Origin: Aphrophora alni
Lineage: Eukaryota > Arthropoda > Insecta > Hemiptera > Aphrophoridae
DNA length: 64,000 bases
Assembly (NCBI GenBank): GCA_963513935.1
Contig: OY740768.1
Coordinates: forward strand, 21,141,177-21,205,176
Direction of reading: 5' to 3'
The position numbers and the translations under genes are program-made. Positions 36,826-47,040 of the stretch are shown here, piece by piece. Within the stretch, counting starts at the first letter, position 1. Every line of letters starts with the position of its first letter. Below the pieces are notes generated by a model that was not told where the DNA came from, did not search any database, and saw nothing but the letters and a program-made list of their open reading frames with translations.

Positions 36826-37609
36826 TCAGGAACACCTCAACCGATTTCAAGAATACCTTCACAAGAAGTATTTGATAGATTAAGGAATGGTAATTTCAAG
36901 ATTCAATTAGATAAAACTGAATTCTTGAGAAAGAAAAAATCACATTAAGGACATGTAATAACTCCGGAAGGAATTAAACCAAACCCCAATAAAATTTTAG
37001 CAATAAAAAAATATCCAATTCCAAAAACAACTAAACAAATTAAAGGAGTTCTAGGATTAATAGGAAATTATAGAAATTGTATAAAAGATTTCGCAACATT
37101 AACCAAACCGTTTACAATGTGTTTAAAAATGAATGCTAAAATAGATATAAGTAATCAAGATTATATTAATTGGTTAGAAAAATGTAAGAAAATACTGTAC
37201 AGTACCTAGACTTTGAATAAGAATTTGTTTACTTTACAGGTGCAAGTAATATTGCAATAGGAGCTATCTTAAGTCAAGAAATTAAATAAAGGTGGAAATA
37301 GCTTATGCTAGCAGAACTTTAAATAAAGGTTAAATTAACTATTCCGCAATAGAAAAAGAATGGTTAGAAATAGTTTGGTTCTGTTAGAGCTTCATAGATA
37401 TAGAATCCACTATATCAGCACGCAACATCCTCAATCAAATGGGATTATGTGAAAGAGTTCATTCCACGATTATTGAACACATTCGTCTTTTAAACAATCA
37501 GACGGAATTTAAAAATGACACAATTGCAAAAAAAGTTAAGTACGCCGTAATTACTTACAATAACACGATTCATTCAGTTACGAAACTAACACCTGTAGAA
37601 ATCTTATAG
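36826..37609 (+). pseudogene. Gypsy-type (17.6/297-like) retrotransposon remnant: RT, RNase H and integrase pieces
   Basis: The first part gives the end of a reverse transcriptase: NFKIQLDKTEFL, GHVITPEGIKPNPNK and QIKGVLGLIGNYRN, then KDFATLTKPF. In another frame, near 37,217-37,340, come the RNase H start (TGASNIAIGAILSQ) and YASRTLNK with EKEWLEIVW. About 60 bp later the frame enters the end of an integrase core: HPQSNG and RVHSTIIEHIRLL, then VTKLTPVEIL, where it stops. The rest of RNase H and the start of integrase are missing, so about a kilobase has been deleted. LTRs, gag, protease and env were not seen. Several stops and frameshifts are present. It is an old, inactive copy. Confidence 0.88.
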
Positions 37610-37626
37610 TGTCATCTTTATAATAT

Positions 37627-37700
37627 CAGCGTCGTTGAAACGCGTCTGATACTTAGGCGTATTTATTGTGAGAATTTTGTTCTGTGTGTTGGTTATACTA
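37627..37700 (+). repeat. Family F8, copy 2 (short)
   Basis: AGCGTCGTTGAAACGCGTCT, ACTTAGGCGTATTTATTGTG and GTTGGTTATACTAT match copy 1. It starts within 20 bp of the end of the Gypsy integrase remnant. Confidence 0.75.
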
Positions 37701-38024
37701 TGAAATAGGTAATCTCAAACCTTTTTAACAAGCATTATTTTACATTGAGTTAAACCAAAAAATTGCAATCTATGATATGATTTTTTTTCTTTTGAATAAT
37801 TATTAACTTGTTTGTATATGTTTATTTGGTGACACAAGTCATATAAAAATCAATTCTAAAAGCTCTTAAAAATATTCACCGTCTTTTTAGTGACGTGTAA
37901 ATTTTTAAAGTTTATCTTTGGTTTTATTCCATTTATTGTGTTTATGTTCTAGTTGCAAATTTTCTTTGTTCTCTTATGTACATTTTTAATATTATATTAT
38001 GAATAAAAAACAGTCAGACGTTTC
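37701..38024. other. A+T-rich spacer
   Basis: Nothing recognised. Confidence 0.5.
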
Positions 38025-38210
38025 CATTCGGAATATTTGACTTCAATAAAGCTTGCCTTCCTAATAAATAAACACACTCCTGTCGGTAGTCTAGAACGTG
38101 AACACATTTCTGTAAATATTTCACGACTATTGAACAAGGTTGATTGCGGTAAAAGCTTTTTGATATTTCACGTTTATCTGTTTCCTACTTCAAACGACGG
38201 TTTTTTTATA
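38025..38210 (+). repeat. Dispersed repeat family F2, copy 3
   Basis: ATTTGACTTCAATA, GAACACATTTCTGTAAATAT, TTCACGACTATTGA and GGTAAAAGCTTTTTGATATT match the 54.2 kb copy. Confidence 0.75.
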
Positions 38211-38675
38211 ATTTGAATAGCACGAAATGTTTCTGGCTTACAACTTATTGTGATAAAAAATAGTGTAATGAATTATGACTAAAATTTCTGATATTACCTG
38301 TTTATAAAACAATGATTTATATATTATCTATTCACGAAAGAAAAAAATATATTATATTATGGATATGAGATAAAATAAAATTGTGTTTATCATATTTTGG
38401 AGATGTGGCGTCGTCAGAAAATCAGTTAAAATTTTATTTTATGTGAAATAGCTGCAGTGTCTCAAATATGCATACGTTGAATATAAATTGTGTAAATCTT
38501 GTAGAACACATGATAAATAATATTTTACATAATTTTGTTATGAAACGTTTTTATCTAATAGTCCTTGTAGAGAAATGAAGATGGATACGTAAGCTACACA
38601 CATCTATCAAGTTAAATGGAAAGTACTAAACGTTTAACGTTGACTAGTCGGAAGGACAAGGAAAACTTTTTTTAA

Positions 38676-39108
38676 CCCTTAACTAACATCATACGTCTTG
38701 AAGACGGGCGCGAAAATAAAAATCATCGTATTTCCCCTCCTCTTGACCTATTGTTTTTGTCCGGCCGTCTAGCTGCCAGTCGGACGTTGGTCTTTTTTCG
38801 GTGAAAATTGCCAGTTTTTTTCTCTTCCCTTGGCTGCGCTATTTATAGTTTTTGATGACTTTCCGTCTGTGAGACGTAATAGTATGTTGTTGTTTACGTG
38901 ACTTTATTTTATAGTTTTTATCTATGGTTTTTATCGAGACGCGTGGTGAAGGACATTTTGAAAAGATGTTTCTGAACTAATTCTACGTCCACTCTATATA
39001 TGTAAAGCCATTTTACTGGTTATTACATTTATTGATAAATAATTATGCCTTTTTTTCATTTAAATACCCATAGGTGTCTCCCAGACGTATGATGTTGATT
39101 GCGTAACT
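38676..39108 (+). mobile_element. piggyBac-like MITE, 433 bp
   Basis: It is flanked by TTAA on both sides (38,672-38,675 and 39,109-39,112), the piggyBac target duplication. The left end reads CCCTTAACTAACATCATACG followed by TCTTGAAGACG. The right end is the inverse, CCCAGACGTATGATGTTGAT, sharing AACATCATACGTCT exactly. The interior is G+C-richer and non-coding. The outermost bases of the right end have drifted (AGTTA instead of CCCTT). Confidence 0.75.
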
Positions 39109-39112
39109 TTAA

Positions 39113-39414
39113 ATCATGATGTTAACTGCTAGAAACCATGGTCTAACAAAAGGGGATCTAAGCCATTACTACCCAAATAAATGATACAATAAGTTAAAAA
39201 ATAATCCAAATAAATAAATTTCAAATTAAGCTCATTATAAAAATATATGTATATAATGGATAATGATTTGTTAACATCAATTAATAGATCAGGTTGACAG
39301 CGAGAATAAAGACCGTATCAAAGAAAAATCATACTTATTATTTAGTATTATCCAATCTATAACTGCCTACAATTCGATTATGACTTTTTTTAAACAATAA
39401 TGTTTCATCTCCAT
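39113..39414. other. A+T-rich spacer
   Basis: Nothing recognised. Confidence 0.5.
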
Positions 39415-39540
39415 TTTGACTGAGGTACCTAATTATATTAATTTAACATCCCTCAACCCTCAGTTGTAGAGTGTATACACTTTGAAATTAAAAGAACCAA
39501 AGACTGACATTGGTAGGGTACTTTAATTTAATATTCGGAA
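39415..39540 (+). repeat. Dispersed repeat family F6, copy 1
   Basis: ATCCCTCAACCCTCAGTT, CTTTGAAATTAAAAGAACCA and AGACTGACATTGG match the copy at 55,228 and, weakly, one at 58,205. Confidence 0.55.
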
Positions 39541-39840
39541 GTTAAGATCCGAACTCGTGTAATAATCCTTAGATCTCAACTTTTGTTTGTCAATAATTTA
39601 AAAGTAATATATTTGATATACTGTAAAGAAACATAAATATAACAAAAAATTATAATTAACTCATTCATCAATTTTTGTGTGTAACCCTTATGGGTGGAAT
39701 AAATGATAGATAATTTTGTTTTGTATTTAGTTTTACCAAAAGTGAACCTGAAATAGAATTTTTCATTAAATCCAGGTTAGGGATTCATGTTTCCTCATAT
39801 ATTTTATTTAGAATAAGGTGATATTTCAATAAATAAGGTG

Positions 39841-40001
39841 AGATAATAAAACACAATATCTTATTTTGTAATATCCACTTTTTATTAGTCTAGCCGACCA
39901 ATGGTTTCGCCAGCTAAAGTGGATAAAGACGAGGCTGTGTTATAAGTGGATAACAAATAAAAACTGGATAATTAAAAATAAGAAATTGTGTTTTATTATC
40001 T
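39841..40001. mobile_element. Foldback MITE, 161 bp
   Basis: AGATAATAAAACACAAT at the left end is mirrored by ATTGTGTTTTATTATCT at the right end. Inside these, AATATCCACTTTTTATTA is mirrored by an AATAAAAACTGGATAAT stretch. The G+C-richer centre has GGTTTCGCCAGCTAAAGTGG. Confidence 0.8.
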
Positions 40002-42607
40002 TAAAACATTGAATTCCACCAAGAAACTTCGGTCTCAACAGTAATGAAAATTAGTTGATTTTATAAAATGTTAATGATGTAATGTAAACATTTTTGTGAT
40101 GAAAATAACGTTGTTACAAAATAATTTCCACAATGTTAATAATTTAGAAAACTATAACAAAAGCTAATTTCTATAACGCAAATTCAAACATTATATCATA
40201 TTTTTTCACAAATATATAATAGCTAATATTTTAGAAAAAGAAATTTATAGAATTGTAGGGAGTTGGTTTTATGTCATGTTTTACTTTTTAGAAACATTAG
40301 TAAGAAAGTAATAGTCCACGAATCACTGTGGATATTTCCCGATAAAAGAATCATAGAGTCAACAATTACTAAATTCAAGATACAACCACTAGTGTTTTAG
40401 TAAAAAAATTACGTCTATTACATATACATTTTGAAGTAATTCGTTATTCGTTATTGAAGTTATTCCTTTGAAGTTATATACGTTTTGATACAGGCACCAT
40501 CACTATAATACTACAGCTAAACTGATCAACCTACTGAATATGATGAGTATATCACAGAAATTTATATCATTGCAGTATAATCAATATAAATAGATTATAA
40601 AAATAATCTTAGATTGTGTTTTGTGTGTTTTTGATTTAGTTATTTTGTTTTCCTTAATTGTTGGAAAGTGAAAGTATTATGAAATTTTCTTTTTATATCA
40701 GGATTATTAATATCCCATGTTACTGACTGATTTGTAAACGTATATGTTCCATATTTGGTGATGAAATTGTTGAAAAGAGCATTTCATCTGAATAGCTGAA
40801 GGCTTAATCCACTTAAATTATTCTAGATATATTTCATATTTAGTGGCGAAATAGTCAGTATAAATCATAATTAGTAATAATTTTACACTTTATTATTTTG
40901 TGATAATAAGTTAGTGTTTGTTTATTAAAATCAATACAACATGATTGGTAATTTGTAAAATTATATTTTTGTTTATTTTAGGTATGTAAGTTGGTGAAGT
41001 TTTAAATTTTTTGCGAAATAATGTTTCTTGAAATATAAGAAACGCGTTTCAGAAAGAAGAATTTAAGAAGAGTGAACATAAAACGTTCGTAAGGGGTAAC
41101 ATACGCTGTAATTTATATATCGCTATGCGTCTGAACTAATAAAAATATACAATAATTGTAGCATTCAAATTCAAAATCACATCCGCTATATAACTTCATT
41201 CACTCGACTTCCACATAATCAACTTCCGTCGCTTGACAGATGCTGTCACCTGCCGAGATTGTCCAAAACTAATCATCGCATGACATCTGATAGCAAAGTA
41301 CAACGGCAGGCCGGCCTATCTGCTTTAATACCCGTTGCCAGTCTATCAAAAATAACTCACGATGTCTTACATTCGATCATAAGCTCCGTCAGCCATAATT
41401 CTTTTTTCTTTCTGTTCTCAAAATCGCAACTCAGTTTCAACGATATGTTAACATACAGTTTGTGCGTTTTAGTCTAGTAAAATGTTAATTAAATTATCAT
41501 TTTCACGGCACAAGTTCACGTGCTCCGCGACAGGATTTTCCAGGTATTTCAGTTTTACAGATTTTATCATACCTTAAATTTTGTTAATGCTTTAAAACAA
41601 TTTATTAATTATCATGTATTTTTAAAATATGTATTTCATGTTTTATTTAATATTCAATGTCTTTTGAAACTCAATGATTATAAAAATTTTCTTTTGTTAA
41701 GACATAATTTACAAAACCTTGCAAAGGCACATTTTGAATTTTGAACAATTATGTGAAATAGGTGCAAACTAATGTTGAACATTAAATGATCAGAATATCT
41801 TATTGAACATGTCAAATATAAAACAATTGGAGAAATCTATTCTAAATCAAAAAATTTCGTTTTACAGACTTTTTGCAGATCTTTGCAAGTCTTATACAAG
41901 CTTTGTTTTACACAAAACTAAATATATATAAATAGATTTATAATCATCTAAGAAGCTTTTAATCACAATCTTAACGAATTTCTGTTATACTATCAATTTT
42001 CTTTAATTTTGACAAATAACCTGATAATTGCTTTAATAATGAACATTAATGCTACAACATGTCTGATTTTGCATAGACGCTAAAAAACATGTTTTTTGCT
42101 ATAGCTAATACGCTGGTAGAAGAAACACAGCAAATCATGCCTCATATTGCATAAAGATCTAGACATGTTTCGTCCTGTTAACAAAACACGTTTTGTTCAA
42201 CCTACCTTCAGAGTTTCAAGTGCACAAAAGTGATGTTAAAAAAAAAACTGACTTTATAGAACTTTAATTAAACTCATATTGTACATGTGCCTAAATTGCT
42301 TCAGCGAATATGTTTTTTTTTTAAGCTATCCTTTAGATGTAGACTTGTGTAGTTATTTATAAAATATATAAAAAATTATTTGGGTGGAGCCTGCATGCAA
42401 ACTTTCGGTCCTAACAACCTCCAAGAGGTTATTTTCTAAATTAATATAATTGACGTCAATTAATAAAATTTAATATTCAAAATTTTCATTTCTTTTTTAA
42501 AATAAACTTCTCATTTTATAATATATTCTTTTATCTAAAACATATATATTTATTGGCCAATATAGCATTTAAGAAATTTATCAAATAAGTAATATTATGT
42601 AACTGTT
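40002..42607. other. A+T-rich spacer with a G+C-raised island at about 41,160-41,410
   Basis: No gene supported. The island holds CpGs and an open frame at 41,259-41,477 (Ser-rich, no domain recognised) and may be an eroded element. Confidence 0.45.
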
Positions 42608-42960
42608 TTAAAAAAAACTATCATTTCATAAAGTCAAAGGGGGGGGGGAATAAATATCAGTATCTTTTCATCTTTTTTTTTATTTCGTAAGTTTTTACAT
42701 TTAAGGGCGTATAATCTTTTTTTTTTGGATTAATTATAATCCTGTTAATTGTTAAGCTGTGCTCATTGTCTTTTTGTTAAATTTTGTAACGATAAAATAT
42801 ATAAACTAAAAAGGGGGGATAAATTTTCAGAATCTATTGATTAATTTTTTTTTATTAAATTATAATATTTTACATTAAGGGCGTATAACTTTTATTAATT
42901 ACAATATTGTTAATCATAAGCTTTTATTGATGATTTGTCTCAGGATGTCTTTCTCAGTTG
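42608..42960 (+). repeat. Tandem duplication, period about 174 bp
   Basis: Two units each run G-run, AATAAAT-TCAG-ATCT, T-run, TTACATT-AAGGGCGTATAA, then AATTA-AAT-TGTTAAT. The AAGGGCGTATAA blocks lie at about 42,703 and 42,877. The G runs have 10 and 6 bases. Confidence 0.75.
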
Positions 42961-43703
42961 TAAATGATAAAATCTGAAACGTCGAAATTTCTTTTGTTTC
43001 AATAAACTTGAGCCTTGTTAATTACTAAATTTGTCTTTGTCTTTTTTTTATTTTTCTTTTTCAAACATTGTTACCATTTGGTTCCGCCTTTTATTAAATT
43101 TAAGTCCCCTGGTAACATAATTAAACTATTGTGTAATCAAGAAATGCCCTTGTTTTGAATCACCGCAATGCAGAAAATTAGATATTTTATGGTAACGTAA
43201 TACCTATATTAATTATGAAAAAAGTAAACGAAAGCAGTTTATTTATCAAGCAAATATCCATTATGAAATTATAATATTATTCATTTAGTAAATTTTTTTA
43301 TAGTCTATGTGTATTGTAGGTTTACAAATGTGTTATTATTTATATGTGTATAAATTTAATAAATTTATTTACTTCAAAAAATGCTTGCTTGAAAACATAT
43401 TATAAGAAACGAATTACTTTTAAAATAGTTTTTTTTTTTTTTTTAATATAATGAACACACACATTTAAAAGCAATTTCATACATCAGAAATACATTTATA
43501 TCAGGAATATTAACGAGAAGGTAAACCGCATAGTCAATGGTATACAAACTAAGAGAGGTCCACTACATAATTTATAAGCATTCTCATTTCCTAGTCCCCT
43601 TTAGCAAATTTTGTATCTCGTCCCCGACGAAAAATTGTGCCGTCTGTGCCAGTTAGAACAAGGACAATTTTTCGACACACGGTATATGATTCATAATGGT
43701 CTA
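42961..43703. other. Spacer
   Basis: No gene recognised. CTGAAACGTCGAAATTTC near 42,975 resembles the core of family F8. A G+C-richer, CpG-containing segment at about 43,590-43,700 abuts the next element. Confidence 0.45.
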
Positions 43704-43957
43704 TACTCCACGCCAAAGCTGGTGGCGGCTGAGGGATTAGGACGGCCGGGTCGGTGAGCCTACCCCCAATTAGACCGCGCTCGACTGCTTCGGGCCTTGG
43801 TCATTAGTCACCTACTGGGTTAAAAGTGCAATCGGTACAGCTTTTTTAATTAGTCAAATATTATAAAAGTAACTGCATATTTGCAGTCTACATACAATTA
43901 CAAGAAAATTAAGTCTAAACATGATGTAACTGCGATATTGTAAAGTATTTGGTTTAT
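43704..43957 (+). repeat. Terminal inverted repeat of the 1.55 kb element, left
   Basis: Pairs with 45,001-45,254 with only scattered mismatches. Confidence 0.9.
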
Positions 43958-44220
43958 AGAAGGAAATAAAAATAAATAACAGTCAAGTTTAAAAATGATG
44001 TAGACATATATTTTAAAAGTTATCTAAAAATTACATGTATTTACAAAAATATTTACAGTAAGAGCTTTTAACAACCGATATTTGTAAAATCTTCTTTTAC
44101 GAAATGTGTTCCTACAATGCTGAAGGCGATAACTCATATCCCTGAAAAAAAGAACTTTTTAAGAAAACCGTTCCTAAATCAAAATATTGATAAAAATAAA
44201 CAAACAAATAAATATGTTAT

Positions 44221-44448
44221 TCATTTTTTGTGAACGATGTCTGGTTCAGCTTCACTACTCTTGATCTCACGGAGTTGAGCATTTATTCTTTCTACGGTCC
44301 GTTTTGACACTTTAGTCGCATCAGCCACTCGTTCTAAAACTTTTTTAACATCTTTCAGTGGCCCCAAATTATTTCTTTCTTCATAAAAATATTCAATAAC
44401 AGCTCCAACAATTGAACGTGCCTGCGTATGGAGTACCTCTGAACACAT
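44221..44448 (-). CDS. Transposase N-terminal helix-turn-helix fragment, 75 codons
   Basis: The ATG at 44,448 starts MCSEVLHTQARSIVG, followed by VIEYFYEERNNLGPLKDVKK, then VLERVADATKVSKRTVERI, a helix-turn-helix of the kind found at the start of an insect transposase family (residues about 38-56), and a charged tail ending HKK. Such proteins normally continue for several hundred residues into a DDE domain; here the frame stops and no catalytic part is present. A pyrimidine-rich CTTTTTTTCAG acceptor-like site lies about 75 bp downstream (plus 44,140-44,150), so a second small exon is possible. A TATATAG box on the same strand lies about 250 bp upstream (plus 44,700-44,707). The frame has no stops or shifts, which is notable beside the other decayed elements. 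It might still bind the element ends. Family placement is by motif reading only. Confidence 0.6.
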   Translation of the reverse strand: MCSEVLHTQARSIVGAVIEYFYEERNNLGPLKDVKKVLERVADATKVSKRTVERINAQLREIKSSEAEPDIVHKK

Positions 44449-45000
44449 TATTAACACTTATACGACAAAAACAAATAAAAACCTAAAACTCCCACATCAC
44501 AGATTACTTGTTTCACAGTTTAGACCACGAAGCACCGAACTATGAAAACGAACCGATCGGGACATTAACTGTTTAGCAACTGACGGAAAATAAGTCATAC
44601 AGGACTCTAACCTTTGGACCGGGGATGCGAAACCAACAACAGTGGAATGTGAGTCATTCCACCCAGTGAGTCATCTGAGTTCAGGCCCCTTCTGTCGTCT
44701 ATATAGGGTAGAAGTGTGTCTTATAAAAATACAAGAAGTGCGCTGGCTAAAGCATATGCAAATCCGAAATAAATATATTTGTTTATAAAAGCGAACCGAA
44801 ACTCAAACCGCCCTGATAGTGTAAATTATCGGAACACAATAATAACCGAGTACAAAGTCTACAAGGTTTTTTTTTTTTTACAAGTTTGAAAACTTTAAAA
44901 TATGTTATCTGATATACACTACAAAACTTATAATGTATTATGTAATTAAAATCTATTACAGAATTTTTTTAATCTTCTTCAGGAAACCTTTTAAATCCCG

Positions 45001-45254
45001 TTTAAACCAAATACTTTACAATATCGCAGTTACATCGTGTTTAGACTTAATTTTCTTGTAATTCTATGTAGACTACAAATATGTAGTTACTTTTATAATA
45101 TTTGACTAATTAAAAAAGCTGTACCGATTGCACTTTTAACCCAGTAGGTGACTAATGACCAAGGCCCGAAGCAGTCGAGCGCGGTCTAATTGGGGTAGGC
45201 TCACCGACCCGGCCATCCTAATCCCTCAGCCGCCACCAGCTTTGGCGCGGAGTA
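45001..45254 (-). repeat. Terminal inverted repeat of the 1.55 kb element, right
   Basis: Pairs with 43,704-43,957. Confidence 0.9.
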
Positions 45255-46679
45255 TAATTACTTCCATTGGTAAAGTAGGTTTATTTTGTATTCATATAAC
45301 ATTGTTTTTTTTAAGTAAACTAAGGAAACTAGTTATCCATATGAGGTCGGTTATTTCGGAAGAGTTAAGAAAAAATAAACATAATAATTTTGTAGTGTAA
45401 TAAGTTATTTATAGGTTTTCTATAAGTAGTTTGGTCAGCGATATTAAACGGAGTATAGTCATGCAAAATATTCGCTTACATTTTGTTTTCTAATATCATA
45501 AATGTTTCTGTTTAAAAAATATATATATAAAAAAAATAGAAAAAAAAATATGTTATTTACCATTTTCACATATTTTATTTTATTTTTTAATCTATGTTTT
45601 ACTTTTAAAATAGGCACCAACAAAATATTTTCCTTAAAATATTTTACTGCACACAAATGTCAAAACGCAATTTTCATTACCTGGTCTGAGCAATTACATG
45701 AGAAATAATGATTGTAATGAGATGTTTTTCATAACAAAATTTTGTAATCAAATTTATTTAATAAAGCACTCACTTTACATTAGTGTGCATTTACAACCAT
45801 ATTTTGCCTTCAAGTCACAATTACTTTATACAGTCACAACTCATACGTACTCTATATTGATACCTATTCGTGATTTGGTATTCTGCATCGTATGTGTTTA
45901 TTATAATTTACAAATTCACCAGAATAAGGTCATTAAAAAAATTAACATGGAAGATATATAATGCAGGTTGTTTTCAAAAAAAAAAAAAAAAAAAAAAACG
46001 CGTTAAAATATTCCCGTTATATTTGCAGAAACAGGTGTTATTGTAGGATTGTAACCAAAAACCTTGCATACTTCCACTAAAGTGCGCTTATGACCGGGAG
46101 TTAGGTCAAATGGTCAAGTACTATTGTATGCTACTCATACTCAGATCCTAAGCTTGACAGGGAGGCCAACCTCATCGCAGTAGGATGAGTGGGCGCGGGG
46201 GGGGGGAGTTTTTTAACGCATAAAGATAGTGTTTTTCAAATTGATTTTGTAATTTTCACATATAAATTTACGTATCGTAACAACCAAACACTCGTGTAAT
46301 TTTAAAACAGCTAATGAGGTACATTACTTTTACTATTCAGGACAAAACATATATTTGGTCGAACATTGACCGATGTGAAACAATTTGGAAAGATTTTTAA
46401 ATGTTTATTTTCTGATTTTGTACGCAAATTAAGTTGCCATTGCAACCAATAAATGAATGCATATTTAAAACGACTGATTAGGTACAATAAATCAAATGCA
46501 TTTAATACATCTGTAAATTTGTTTGAAACATTTATTTTTAACTACGAAAACGAATTGAGTTTACATTTCATATAGTTTTTACAAATAGAGACAAAGTGTT
46601 CTGACATTTAAAATACTCACTGATACACAATAATTCTAAATTAATTATTTTCGAGTTATAAATACTCTATAGAGCCATG
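45255..46679. other. A+T-rich spacer with poly-A (45,976-45,998) and G-run (about 46,197-46,207)
   Basis: Open frames of 60-90 codons at 45,155-45,961 lack protein-like composition; the first begins inside the terminal repeat. A G+C-richer patch at about 46,080-46,200 was not recognised. Confidence 0.45.
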
Positions 46680-46915
46680 TAAAAATAAATGTGGTATTAT
46701 TTAAATTAGAATATAATTAAAATACTAATTAATACTGCCTTCATAAAGCTGCATTTGCATTGTGTGCGTGCAGAAGCATGACCAGAATTTAGCGTAACCA
46801 AAGCTACAGTCATGAATAGTTAAGTTTGGATTAAAATAAACAATGTACAAGAGAGGTTATTTACATTTCTCTTATACATCGGTCATTGGAACGTGATTAT
46901 TAACTAAAGTGATTT
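46680..46915 (+). repeat. Dispersed repeat family F4, copy 3
   Basis: GTGCAGAAGCATGACCAGAA, CTACAGTCATGAATAGTTAA, AAACAATGTAC and TTATTTACATTTCTCTTATA match copies 1 and 4. The A+T-rich upstream part also matches copy 1 from about 18,420. Confidence 0.8.
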
Positions 46916-46942
46916 TTTTAAAGTAACATCTAAAATGATTTT

Positions 46943-46948
46943 ATCAAA

Positions 46949-47034
<86 letters not shown>

Positions 47035-47040
47035 TTTGAT
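46943..47040. repeat. (TA)n inside a perfect 98-bp palindrome
   Basis: ATCAAATCTG, then (TA)39 at 46,953-47,030, then CAGATTTGAT. The arms are exact reverse complements, so the whole 98 bp can fold into one hairpin. Confidence 0.95.

Larger units (their letters stand above)
43704..45254 (-). mobile_element. 1.55 kb DNA transposon with 254-bp terminal inverted repeats
   Basis: The ends read TACTCC(A/G)CGCCAAAGCTGG in both orientations and are flanked by TA (43,702-43,703 and 45,255-45,256). Bases 43,704-43,957 and 45,001-45,254 are inverted copies; the outer 130 bp is G+C-rich (CCGACCCGGCC, CGAGCGCGGTCTAATTGGGG) and the inner part A+T-rich. Between them lies only a short transposase-like reading frame. 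TA duplication suggests the IS630/Tc1/mariner group. It is probably a deletion derivative of a larger element. Confidence 0.88.

Noticed and set aside
41259..41477. 72-codon Ser-rich frame in the G+C island
   Set aside because: No domain, no splice or Kozak support; composition follows the island.
45155..45400. 81-codon plus-strand frame
   Set aside because: Begins in the G+C-rich terminal inverted repeat and runs into flanking DNA; chance.
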